Assembly: GCA_002633005.1 (NCBI GenBank)
Contig: NMRA01000467.1
Location: forward strand, 1 to 24,049
Direction: 5' to 3'
Origin: Phoronis australis
Taxonomy: Eukaryota; Phoronida; Phoronidae
Length of the DNA: 24,049 nt
Within the stretch, counting starts at the first letter, position 1. Each line of letters starts with the position of its first letter. Of the stretch, positions 1 to 10,100 are shown one piece after another. The translations under genes and the position numbers were made by a program. The notes beneath the pieces are model-generated. The model was given only the letters and a program-made list of their open reading frames with translations, made no database searches and was not told where the DNA came from.

Positions 1-219
1 CGATAAAATGACACGTGATTGATGAGAAGCGCCATCTGTTTGCCGTAAAGGTTTTGGATGAGCGGGTACCTTTTGCGTCCCAGAATGTGTATAGAAACAC
101 TAATGCCTAGCACTTAACTTTTACTTGAAATTGTAAACATGACTTAACACTAAAGACGACTACTGACAATTGAGAACAAAAAAATTAATGCAAAGTAAGT
201 TTTACTAGAAGGAAAGCAC

Positions 220-800
220 GGCTTGAACTGCCCAGTTGCCATGGAAAAACAAGAGCAACGCAGAGCCTTAAAATATGCCCAGAGCAGCGAGACAAATGGT
301 ATGCTTCAAATGGTGTTTTTTAGTACCATAAATAGCCATTAAATAGCGCAAAATGCGTCAAACTGTATGAAATAGGGAAAGCGTCGTGATCTCTGTATTA
401 CAAAACTGTCAAATTTCATGAAAATCCACTACGGAATTCCAAATATACAGAGGTAGACGTAGAAAAAGACCACATCTACCAATTTTCATTGGAAAGATGC
501 TGTCCTCATCATAACATCAAGGAACTCAGAAGATATGAAGGAACAGGTAAAAAATAAAATTGCTACTGTGGACATTGCAGCACTCAGAACTGTCCAAAAG
601 TCATGGGCAGCCACTGACACATCTATAGGAAAACACCTGTATCAGCTGAAACCATGGTTGCAAAAATACACAAGAGCAACGCAGAGCGTTGAAATGCGCC
701 CACAATTGCACCGTATACGGTATCCTTTTAGGGTTGTTTATAGGTACCATAAAGTGGCCAGTAGAGGGCATATATGTAGTATGTTGTACTTTGCAAAATG
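220..800 (+). repeat. Diverged fragments of the same modular repeat
   Basis: CAAGAGCAACGCAGAGC occurs near 249 and 673. It is followed by AAAATGC-like text and later by CAAATTTCATGAAAATCC (near 411) and ATACAGAGGTAGACGTA (near 445). The same heads occur at about 19120 and 19783. These are more decayed copies, with an N join at 805. Confidence 0.8.
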
Positions 801-1039
801 GAAANATGGAAAGGCATGGTCATTGTCTCCTCAATAGGCTAGGTTTCAAAATGTGAGTGATCTTCATAATACAAGCACATCCTATGCATCAGTTGCTTAA
901 AGCACCACAGAAACATAGAATTAAAAACAAATTTACCAACATACGAGATTAGCACAGCATTAGAATGCCAGAAACAAATTTCTACTTGGAACTTTTCCTT
1001 CATAGTCACGAAGTAACACAAAGTATACACCTGAAGACC

Positions 1040-1880
1040 TATGAAAATACAGAGGTCAATGTGAAATATTTAAATTGCCACTAGAGGCATACCGGTAGTT
1101 AGAATCATCCTAAAGTCGTCATAGTCCGTTGTCAACATCACATAAATACACTCGTTAAATTTAGTAAAGATCCTGCAAACGGTTTGGGAGATACAGTCAT
1201 GGGCGCAAAAAAACTGCCACTAGGAGGCTCCACAGTAATCAAAAACATGGGAAATTCAGCGTCAACCGTCCTCTTCATAGTAAGAACATACATGCCAATT
1301 TTCACAATCATACTTAGAGCGGTTTGGTTGATAGAGGGGTGGACGCCAAAAAACAGACTCAAAAACAGTAAAAATGGCCACTGGGTGTCACAAACTAGGT
1401 TGAATCCATCTGAAAACGGGAGAATACCAAATTTCATGAAAATCCATTCAGGACTTGTGAAGATACAGAGGTAAACGTAAAAAAATAAAATGGCCACTAG
1501 GGGGCACACTGGTAGGCGGATCCATCCAAAAGTCGTCATCGTCTGTTGTTAACATCATATAATTATACTTATTAAATTTCGTAAAGATCCTGCGAACGGT
1601 TTAGGAGATACAGCCATAGGCGCATAAAAAACAAAACTGCCACTAGGAGGCGCCACAGTAATCCAAATCGTCTGAAAATCATTGTCAGCTGTCTTCTTTA
1701 TAGTAAGCACATACATACCAATTTTCACAACCATCCTTTGAGCGGTTTGGTTGATAGAGGGGTGGACGCAAAAATACAGACTCGAAAACAGTAATGCGCT
1801 TTCCTCGCAGCTGCTTAGTTCGGACAAGCGGGAACGATGCCCAGCAACATAGCGGCATTCACTCTGCATATGAACCACTG
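1040..1880 (+). repeat. Modular dispersed repeat: about two tandem ~418-bp units
   Basis: Unit 1 begins near 1113 (AAAGTCGTCATAGTCCGTTG) and unit 2 near 1531 (AAAGTCGTCATCGTCTGTTG). Shared landmarks in order: GTAAAGATCCTGC, GGAGATACAG, CTGCCACTAGGAGG, AAGCACATACATACCAATTTTC, GGTTTGGTTGATAGAGGGGTGGACG, CAAATTTCATGAAAATCC, GATACAGAGGTAAACGTAAAAAA. Unit 2 stops matching after about 1795. The family matches the block at 19105-21045. The ORFs in it recur because the DNA is repeated, not because a protein is conserved. Confidence 0.92.
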
Positions 1881-3005
1881 ACGTCGCTAGCGTCGTTTCT
1901 CACCTTCCTCACACGTTAACGCGACACCTCTTGGCAAGGTAAGGTCGACCGTATGCGAGGCGATGTGGATATAGACCGAATAAGACAGCAAAAAAAAAGA
2001 CTAATTAAATCGGGTGGCATTCTCCTTTAACTGTTCGCTGTTCGTTCACCAGTGGCAACTCCGGTCTTGGCATTGGTTTATCAACTTTAGTTCAACTATT
2101 GAAAGGAGGTAAAATAGAATCAACCTACAAATACGAAGTGTGTGACATTACACCAGCCTAAAACTTTATGTTGAATTAACTAAGGCGTGGTAAAATCAAA
2201 CCTTAAGTGATATCGCGGAAGCATAATTTCTAACTTTGGATATGAGACTTTTTATATAGTACATTATGCATAAAACAAACACGAAATTTAAAAATTTATA
2301 GCAAAATTGCATAAAAATCAAAATACAACGCTGGAATTACCTGAAATGTACAGGAAGCCTGTTGAGGGGGTGTTTTTTATCCTTATTGTTCATAACAAGT
2401 ATTATTTTACTTCGATTGAGTTCAATGAACTAGTATTTAGCTTACACATTCAAATAAAAGCTATAAATAATGAATAAACAAAAACCGGATTGGCTTATTT
2501 GAGTTAACAATGTCTCACGCATTCTCTGTGTAAATGGTCATTAATAACGTCCTGAAGACGACTAACAAACAAAAAGTACCTCATTTAATGCCATTAAAAG
2601 AGTGCGACTTCGTGGAAAAAATAACCAGCCTTCTGAATTTTTATGGCACTCTAACTCTAAAATCCGATGTTTCACCAAAAAGGAGGTTTTTCAAAAGTAT
2701 TTTTGTAGAAAACTAATTTTTACTAATCTTAAGCTCAGCCGAAGAATATAAAAGGCATTGAAAACGAGATTTTATCAACAAAAGTTTTTTTCTCATGTTC
2801 GGCTTCCCAACATCAATGATTTCCAAAACTAGGTTACGCGCTTTATTATCTCCGGGTCAAAAAGAGTTCTGTCGCCGAAAATCCGGGGCGGTCCTACTAA
2901 ACATATCGTGACTTTTGAGACAATTTAGTCAATATAATTTGATCATATCCATGACAATCTGTGGCAGTTCGCTCGACCTTTCCTCACAGGGTGCCATTTT
3001 GTGGA
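1881..3005. other. No supported gene
   Basis: AT-rich sequence with a CpG-bearing patch at 1800-1960 that follows the repeat. The 60-codon plus frame at 2534-2716 lacks any recognisable motif or splice context. Nothing else was assignable. Confidence 0.6.
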
Positions 3006-3063
3006 AATGGGGCTATTCGGAAAATCTACAATAACTAGAGAGCGTGCGTGTACTAGTGGTGAT
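3006..3063 (-). repeat. Diverged inverted third copy of the 131-bp repeat
   Basis: AATGGGGCTATTCGGA followed 30-odd bases later by GTACTAGTGGTGAT matches the reverse complement of the distal part of the 6362/6566 repeat, with nearly the same spacing (44 versus 41 nt). The match is too ordered for chance, so the 131-bp unit belongs to a dispersed family. Confidence 0.7.
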
Positions 3064-4688
3064 AGATTAACAGCCTCGATTTCGCGAGCCCTTTAAATAC
3101 ATGGTGAAATGGCTTGCAGCCGTGCCAACTAAATCCGAGATTGCGTAAAAAGGGTGCTTCTATGAGAGGAAGTAAGCACGACCTCATACAAAGGTAAGGT
3201 TTGTGAATATTTTAACGATTATTCAATGAATTCTATCGATGCCTGTTAACTGAGGCACTTGCCGATGTCGACTTCGCGGCAGTCAGTCGCCAGCCAGAGT
3301 CTGGTTAATCTTTTTATGTTGCGATAAGTGATACGATACTTGACGTAGCAATCGGGATCTTTTCGTACATCAAAGCATTATTATTGTTTGGAATGATTTC
3401 TAAAAGTTTATCAGTGACAGTTACATCAATCAATGCTGAATGTTTATCCTGTCAACTCGATACAGGTTAATGAGTTAAGATTACAATCCAGTCCCAATGG
3501 GTACGTGAGTGATAAATATCCATTGCATTAGACTAGTATTTGTTTACTCCCTATCATATGTCTTCTGGAAATCTATTACACGTTGAAATGAAAATCTATC
3601 ACGTCAGTTTTCACGTAACCTTTGGTTTTTAGGTTTGAAGGCTTGTACCGTGCATAGGAGATATGCATCGCTTCTGCACCATCCCTGAATGGACAAAAAT
3701 TGGTTTTTAGCATTTGACTGCAGCTAACCAACAAGATCTTCCCATTCAGTGCAGATCTGTTGTCAAAGCCTACTTTCAATATTGGAGACAACGAACAAAG
3801 CCTTTGAAAAGGAACAGCTATTTTTAAAGTCATTTTGTTAAATTACTTATTCAGGTCCCGAGGGGGGATTGGCATGGGGGTTGTAATATTTGGTACAACT
3901 GAATGTGTGGAAATAACAGGTAATACATGTTTGGGGAAAAGAGCATGGTGAGGTAATTCTTAACCTTCACGAAGTCCCTTCAAGTTGATTTCATGAAACT
4001 GTTTTGCTACTTGTATCAATTGTAAAACCACGAAAATATATTACATTTTCCGAATTCACAGTGACTGAATAGTCTTAACTCATGCCTTGAAATGTTGCAA
4101 GTCGTTATAAATTCAAATGACTGCCATTTTTGTGAAAATTGCATTTTTGATGGTGCCTTACGTTTTGTAATTACTCTTAAACAACAGAAAGATTATCCAT
4201 CATTTTTAAATGACCCAAGTCTTCATATCTTCTATTAGAAGAAAAACGGTTCCCTCAACCTTAGGCTAGAAGTATGCTTGACAGACCCATGAACCTGTAA
4301 TCTGAGTTTAAAATTGCTGAAAGTATCAAAATTAAAAAGGCTTGAAAATGGGTAACAAAGGTTTGAAGTTGTCTCAAAAAACTTGTATATTTTACAGACA
4401 AGTGATGCGTTTAAAGAATTGTTATGGCTAGGGATAAAAAATAAAGACACGGTTTTATGCAATACTCATTATATACACCCTTGGTTTCTGAAAATAGTAA
4501 TTATTTACTTTTATGTGAAACTGTAGACCAATCACCATATATTTTTGAAAAACAGGGATAACATTTTTGATCCAATCTGGAGTACTTAATTATTCATATT
4601 TCAATATTTGTTCCAGGTTCAGTGACATTTTAAGGCCACTTCAAGCTGTATCATAGACAAGCTTTGTTACTCCGTTCTCTTCCCACAG
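3064..4688. other. No supported gene
   Basis: A good donor-like site (ACAAAG|gtaagg, near 3192) follows a short ATG frame (MRGSKHDLIQ), too little to call an exon. Minus frames at 3576-3833 and 4235-4462 show no domain or codon signal. It may be intron of the gene whose candidate last exon is at 4689. Confidence 0.5.
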
Positions 4689-4766
4689 TTCTTCCACACA
4701 CCAGCAGTGCTGCATGGCACAATGTGCAAGTCAGTGGCCCTGGAGAAATGTGAATCGCAGTACTAA
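4689..4766 (+). CDS. Candidate terminal coding exon, unknown gene
   Basis: A strong acceptor (ccgttctcttcccacag) is followed by 25 codons, FFHTPAVLHGTMCKSVALEK then CESQY, and TAA. The residue mix and codon use look protein-like. I do not recognise the family. No convincing upstream exon was found in 1-4680, so the partner may be outside or hidden. AATAAA at 5226-5231 could serve as a poly(A) signal. A chance frame of this length is quite possible. Confidence 0.35.
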   Translation, partial: FFHTPAVLHGTMCKSVALEKCESQY

Positions 4767-5703
4767 GTTACCATAAGACAATGTACCAGTGGACTGTCTG
4801 TGTATCCAGACGAACTACATGTATATCTGACCGCTACACAAATAAGCCTTGTTGGTGAGGATGCCCTTTCATAGGCAATGAGTCATGTGTGGACAATAGC
4901 TTATTTCCTTTCCTGGAAGAAACATGAGGGACTGAAGCTAAAGAAGACCTAGTCACACTCTGGTCTAGTTCAGAGTATGATTTTGGGCTCAAAACGATTC
5001 AAGTGATATGCTACTGTGTTTACCTTCAAGGGTCTAATTGTGGATGTTATTGAGGCTGAACGAGGTTACATGAAAGAAAGCCACGTGTTGAAACTGGACC
5101 TTTTTTCCAAGCGCTTCTATAGGCCACTGAAACTAGAATCCAGTGAAATGAAAGCCAAAAGCTGAGTGACCTTAAATTTTCCTTTCAGAAGAAAAGCTTT
5201 ATACTATTGGTAAAGNAGATTCGAGAATAAACCATTATCAGTGTATTTAAACACAAATGGCAAACTGAAAAAGCACAGAAAGAAACAACATTGGAGGGAG
5301 TCCATAATCAGGCATATCAGGTGCCGAATTTCTGAATTACGTTCAATTCTCTCAGGTTATTGCTGAAGGATTGCTTTTCACTTTGTCCAACGGTGAAATA
5401 GATGGTCAGGCGGTTGGTTTCAGTTGTTTTTTCTTGCCTGTAACAAAATAGAAATATTAGCAAATTGGAAAAGAAAAGACAAGACAAAACTACTTTTGTA
5501 AGGCAGAACATACTTGACATTTCATCTTCATGTTTACGTGTAGAAACTAATAACCTTTGTACCCAAGTCTTATTTAATATCTGAATTAAAATATGTGAAA
5601 CAGGCTAAAAGTGATTAAGCAATGTGTATTTTTCATGACACTTAAAATGTGCTTCTGATCTCAACAAGTAAAATTCATTCTAGGTGTCAATTTATTTCCA
5701 ATG
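4767..5703. other. No supported gene; contains an N join
   Basis: A single N is at 5216. AATAAA at 5226 may relate to the candidate exon ending at 4766. The minus frame at 5317-5520 is not supported. Confidence 0.5.
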
Positions 5704-5891
5704 CAATGTTACGACATTTACTGAATTAAGGTTTATTCATGTTAATTCGATAACTGAGCTGGTGGTCCTGGGGGTGGGGTCCACGATANAAAAGTGATTT
5801 AACAATGTTACGACATTTACTGAATTAAGGCTTATTCATGTTAATTCATAACAGAGCTGGTGGTCCCGGGGGTGGGGTCCACGATAAAATA
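5704..5891. repeat. ~90-bp tandem duplication across an N
   Basis: CAATGTTACGACATTTACTG begins at 5704 and again at 5803. Both copies run through GAGCTGGTGGTCC and GGGGTGGGGTCCACGATA. They differ at only a few bases and small indels. The single N at 5789 sits at the end of copy 1. Confidence 0.95.
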
Positions 5892-5910
5892 AGGAAACTC
5901 ACTCATCTAG

Positions 5911-6062
5911 AGAATTTTATTGGAAACAGTATAGTTTTGAAGAGAAACTGCTGTGAAAAAGTCACTCTTGACTTCTGTGCATCACGTACCATACACCTCT
6001 TATTTTGGGAGCAGTCCCACCCAGAACAATATGAATATGTGCTGCTAGCCTACCCGTCATCG
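5911..6062 (+). CDS. Candidate internal exon, unknown gene
   Basis: Acceptor-like ctcactcatctag is followed by 2 nt plus 50 codons, ending at TCG|gtgagt (a consensus donor). The peptide includes NFIGNSIVLKRNCCEKVTLD, FCASRTIHLLFWEQSHPEQ and YEYVLLAYPSS: four Cys and aromatic-rich strands. I do not recognise it. The frame is open on both sides, so the exon edges are uncertain. It starts 19 bp after the second copy of the 90-bp duplication. Confidence 0.35.
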
Positions 6063-6361
6063 GTGAGTTTCCAAAAAGAAACATTTAGTTCCACACAACA
6101 AACCTGTTATTCAGTGGGATAACTGGTGGGGATAACGTCACCGAACGATGTTGATAGAAACTGATTGCTAAAAACTTCCCAAGTAATGTTGTGTAGTCTC
6201 CGAATGCCGGGAACTGCATAGTCATAAAGCACACACGGGGCTTCAGCATCCACACACTTTTTGTCAGTTAGTTGACCTTGTTGACCGCAATTGTCTTTTG
6301 GAAATTTGTGGCCACCTGTCGAAGACTTGTACCAGGGAAATTAGCAGTAATATGGCTTAGC

Positions 6362-6696
6362 GCGACGACGTATTTTGATAAAAATCCCATCTTTTACCAG
6401 TTGTTTACATGCAGACAGGCACGCATGCGCAATTCAATCACCACTAGTACAGCAGCGACACCGCGAGGAGAATTCTCCGAATAGCCCCATTAGTTGAGCA
6501 CTGTGTTGATTTCTGGAGTTGGAAAGAGCTGCCGGTTCGTTATCATTTCAGACCGAACTCATAANGCGACGACGTATTTTGATAAAAATCCCATCTTTTA
6601 CCAGTTGTTTACATGCAGACAGCCACGCATGCGCAATTCAATAACCACTAGTACAGCACCGACACCGCGAGGAGAATTCTCCAAATAGCCCCATTA
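6362..6696. repeat. 131-bp direct duplication flanking an N
   Basis: Copies at 6362-6492 and 6566-6696 start GCGACGACGTATTTTGATAA and end CCCCATTA. I counted four substitutions in 131 bp. Copy 2 begins immediately after the N at 6565. The apparent small ORFs in both copies are the same shared DNA. Confidence 0.97.
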
Positions 6697-6818
6697 CGAG
6701 AAATCACGCCCGTTGACGAACAAAAAGTCCACAGGACACAAATCTTACACAAATTCCACCCGATACCTTCCCAAACTATTTTTGTGAGTGTCACGCGCCA
6801 GGTTTGCGCTTCGCTTAC

Positions 6819-6854
6819 TCTCGCGATAGTCCTTGCCTAACTCACGTGACGTCA
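6819..6854. promoter_or_regulatory. CpG-rich motif cluster: TCTCGCGA, CACGTG, TGACGTCA
   Basis: TCTCGCGA lies at 6819-6826, CACGTG (E-box) at 6843-6848 and TGACGTCA (full CRE) at 6847-6854, fused as CACGTGACGTCA. Such combinations are typical of animal housekeeping promoters, and the local DNA is CpG-rich for this window. No transcript start can be assigned. Confidence 0.35.
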
Positions 6855-6989
6855 GGTGAAATACTATGTGGTTATCGCTCGCGCTGAAAAATTTAACGGC
6901 GTCCAAAAAGTGCAGCAGTTGGAATTCTTCGCTTAAGTCATCTTTCCCGTAAACATGCTTCATCGTACGTACGGAACCAGAAAGGATTT
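6846..6989 (-). CDS. Candidate internal exon, unknown gene
   Basis: On the minus strand, a textbook acceptor (aactttcttcttcag|AAA) and donor (GTCAC|gtgagt) frame 144 nt that are open in one frame: ILSGSVRTMKHVYGKDDL, SEEFQLLHFLDAVKFFSA, SDNHIVFHLTS. The composition is typical of a folded protein. The family is not recognised. Alternatively, translation could start at the ATG at 6963. The donor overlaps a CACGTGACGTCA motif, so the conserved signal might instead be a promoter element. Confidence 0.35.
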
Positions 6990-7539
6990 CTGAAGAAGAA
7001 AGTTGCGCTTTTAAAGAGATAATTTTCAGGGTAAAATGTATTTTTGACGACGTGAAAACCTCGTAGTCGGTGAGCGGATTTCGCCTACCGCCCGTCTAGG
7101 CCTACACGGAACGAAATTATTACAGAAAGCGATGGGGAGTATTGCAGACCCTAGCCAGCCAGCAGAGGGGCTACTTGTTGTCTATCACTTCTTGTGTCAA
7201 GTATCCTATTGCTATGTTGTGCAAGGTTCGTTATGTCCTGGCCTTTACTATCATGTTTCACGACTACCCACTGAGGTCTCATTTTTACTTCTTGCCTTAG
7301 ATGAATGAAGTGTACATTCGAAGTGCGGTCTGATATAAATTCTTTAAAACAAATTTCTATTGTTTGTTCTTTAAACGATGTCGCTCGGGGAGCTTCGGCA
7401 TAGATGCGATCCGAACAAAAGGAGTATATGTAGACAATAGGAAAACATGCAGAAAGAAGTTATCTAATAATCAATGTCGAATTATTTTTAACGAAATCTG
7501 CATCAGTGACATGTGTTCAAATGAATTTAAACAATGAAT

Positions 7540-7856
7540 ACGTTGCAAAACAGGAACGCCCAGCCCTCCACGGGCCTTATAAGTCATTATACAAAAAAGA
7601 AGAAAGCAAGTGTACACGCATTGCAAGAGAACCAAAAAGAGAACACAGAGAAAAGAGTGATCATATAGAAATATAAATACAATTTTTCCTTACTTCAAAA
7701 ATATTTTTGATGAAAACTGAAGTTTTTCTGATAATATCTTTTCGCATGCTTGTAATTAATTTTTACTTTCACAGCTTTCTGCACGAAATCGGCATTCAAA
7801 CAAACACCTATTACAAGCCAAATCATGCAAAACATTCTTAGAGTGAGAGAGATTAA
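7540..7856 (-). other. Probable LINE 3' untranslated tail
   Basis: This AT-rich stretch directly downstream of the LINE C-terminal frame has no open frame worth calling. Near 7560-7590 the minus strand carries AAGGCCCGTGGAGGGCTG, which can form a short stem of the type some LINE 3' ends use. The end of the element is not defined, and neither target-site duplications nor a poly(A)/microsatellite tail was identified. Confidence 0.4.
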
Positions 7857-8486
7857 CTAACGTAAGTTATGTAAACAATCCAAAATCCGTAATTCTTCAA
7901 AAATGTTCAAAGCTTCAGAAGACCAATTATTAGTGCAAGTAGTGTAGTCCCACCAAAATTTTCGATATGTTAGTCTATCTTCCTTGAAATTAATAACACA
8001 ATTCCACATTCTCAAAAGCTCAATTTTCCGCCTAACACTGGGGAATTCCCACCCAATGTCACCCATAACAGCATAATTAGGAGCGAATTTGTGAACGCCC
8101 AAGAAAAATCGCGCGGCTCGATTCTGAATGACATCATAACCCTGTAAACTAGAGCCACCTCAGACCCCTACACAATAATCTCTAACAGGCACAACACATG
8201 CATTGAATAATGTAGTGAATATTCTGTGCCTCATATGTTTATTCCTTTTAAATTTATTCATTAAAGTTCCCAAAGATCTTCTGGCAGATTCGGACAGAGT
8301 TTTAGCAGTTTCAGAAAACTTCAAATGGTCATTTGAAATTATTCCTAAATATTTATAATTGGGTACATATTCTAGGTCTAGTCGACCCAACCGAAATGGA
8401 TAGAGACTACGAGACACATCCTTGGATCTGGAGTGAATAATTTTAGTTTTTTCCTGATTGACAACTAATTTGACTGTTTTAATTCC
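7857..8486 (-). pseudogene. LINE thumb and C-terminal domain remnant
   Basis: One frame runs VKLVVNQEKTKIIHSRSKD, then YVPNYKYLGIISNDHLKFSE, to a single in-frame TGA at 8158-8160 where the family usually has Trp (GVxGGSSLQGYDVIQNRAAR). It continues RFFLGVHKFAPNYAVMGD and ends at a stop at 7857. The in-frame continuation across a lone stop shows this part decayed mainly by point mutation. Confidence 0.88.
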
Positions 8487-8639
8487 GTTGCCAAATCATG
8501 CAAAAAGACATCTCCTTGTTAGACCCTACAAGGTGTATAAAACCAGTCCATAAATAGGCATTATTAATTTTAACACAGGATTGAGTTTCGGCATAGATAG
8601 GCTATTTTTAACCGATTCATAAAACTTTCCAACTATCTT

Positions 8640-8920
8640 CAGATCCAGCATTTTAAGAAGTAAACTATTTCTGTCTGCGCAGTCAAAAGCTTTTTGCATA
8701 TCAATAAAAGTCGCAAATGTGGATTATTTGTTATTTAAGGGGTTAAGTATAACAGAGGTCAAAACAAAGATATGATCAACACATGCTCTGTCACGACGAA
8801 AGCCATTTTGCTCATTAACATGGAGCCAGTTTTCTTCCGCGTACTCAAACAGTCTATTGTTCAATACACTACTATACAACTTGTATACGTTGGACAGCAA
8901 GCTGATACCTCTATAGCTCA
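8640..8920 (-). pseudogene. LINE reverse transcriptase core remnant
   Basis: One frame reads LSYRGISLLSNVYKLYSS, then NRLFEYAEENWLHVNEQNGF, then RRDRACVDHIFVLTSVIL. After a single TAA it resumes as FATFIDMQKAFDCADR. These are RT fingers and motif A (F-x-D-x-x-K-A-F-D-x-x-x-R). The catalytic F/Y-A-D-D segment expected between about 8500 and 8640 is not readable, so the domain is dead. Confidence 0.9.
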
Positions 8921-9881
8921 GTAGGACGCGGGTCCTTCTCTGACCCCTTTGGGATAGACATAATAACGGATTAGGCCCGTAAACTAGAAAGCATGCCGTA
9001 ACGAAAAACCATTTAGAAGAAATAAGTCAGTAGCGGTATCATTTATATACCTCATAACATATTTGATCAATTGCTACTGCTTTATTATATTTAGATTTCA
9101 TCACTAACCGCTTTACTTCATCGCGAGTAATATTTTTTTATTCAAAATACTATTTTCATCAAAGTAAATATAAAAAACGACTCAAGATCAGCTTTTTTGA
9201 GTTTTTTGAGAAGCATATCAGCATAAAAGTCCCGGTCAAAATTATCTACTGTTGGACTATTGTATAACGATTCATACTCGTTCTTCCATTTATTAAAACA
9301 TATTGGTTATTGGTATTAAGGTTTCCAGTATCATCGTATACCGCCATGGGTATTCTCTTTCTAAAGGGGGGCCCAGGTTCTTAATATACTTCCAAAATTT
9401 TGTTGGATTATTGAAATTTTAAGATTCTATAAGGACAGCTTAATCTCACAAAAATTTCTTTCGATCCTCCTGCTGACTTTATCAAATAGTTCCTGGGCAT
9501 TTTGAAATTGGCGTCTCAGTAAAGAGCGTTCTTCTCGAGAGCCGGTGCATTTCAAAAACTTTTTTCCTTGAAACATACATCTTTCCAAAGCTCGGACTAT
9601 TCAGCACACCAATAGGGTTTGCTTGCTTTAAATTTCCTTCTTACCTTCTTTGAGTTACAGCAAAATAATTTTCTTTCCATCTCATCAAATATACACTTAC
9701 AAAATGTACTGTACATATAGTCAATGTTTTCTTGGGTTGCTCTGCAGACCAAAATACAATCAATTAATTCTCGCATAGCAGTATTAAAAGTTAAAGAATT
9801 CATAAAGTCTTCGGGAATTGACCGAACTGTGTGTCTCTTTGGGGAATCGATGCGAAAGGTTGCCATTATCTTGTAAGGAAA

Positions 9882-10065
9882 AATCAAAGGCAAGTGAAGA
9901 ATGATCTGGCATATGGCAAACACCAGAAATCTCACTCAGAAGATCAAATTTGTCTACCAATTCTACAGGTGTATAGATTTGAAATTTCAGACAATTAGAT
10001 AAATTTTCATGTTGCGTAAGGACGTAGTCAACAACAGAAAAACCCCTTCCAGATACGAATGTATA
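9882..10065 (-). pseudogene. LINE apurinic-type endonuclease, C-terminal remnant
   Basis: The continuous frame starts TFVSGRGFSVVDYVLTQ and reaches MPDHSSLAFDFSLQDNG. Arg-Gly-x-Ser-x-x-Asp-Tyr and Pro-Asp-His-Ser match the late motifs of LINE APE endonucleases (the S-D-H-x-P/L site). The frame then shifts; downstream coding resembling IPEDFMNSLTFNTAMRELI continues in another frame toward 9597. Upstream homology stops at about 10068, close to the minisatellite. Confidence 0.85.
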
Positions 10066-10100
10066 GAGTCAGCTCGCTATAACTGGCCTTTCAGGAAGTC

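Larger units (their letters stand above)
7857..10068 (-). mobile_element. Decayed 5'-truncated non-LTR retrotransposon (LINE)
   Basis: Read on the minus strand, family-typical blocks occur in the right order. They are an AP-endonuclease C-terminal part (GRGFSVVDYVLTQ, PDHSSLAFDF), a linker (NPTKFWKYIKNLGPPF; KWKNEYESLY), reverse transcriptase (YRGISLLSNVYKLYSS, QNGFRRDRACVDHIF, FIDMQKAFDC), thumb (VNQEKTKIIHS, YKYLGI) and a C-terminal segment (FFLGVHKFAPNYAVMGDIGW). Frameshifts and stops break the frame, for example near 9880-9860, at the stop just after LNPLNNK and at 8158-8160. It is therefore non-autonomous. The N-terminal endonuclease and any ORF1 are missing. The clade was not resolved (jockey/CR1-like wording). 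The 3' UTR probably runs lower, to about 7560. Confidence 0.93.

Noticed and set aside
6272-6688. Two similar small ORFs as a duplicated gene
   Set aside because: Their similarity comes from the 131-bp DNA duplication beside the N; there is no domain, splice or codon signal.
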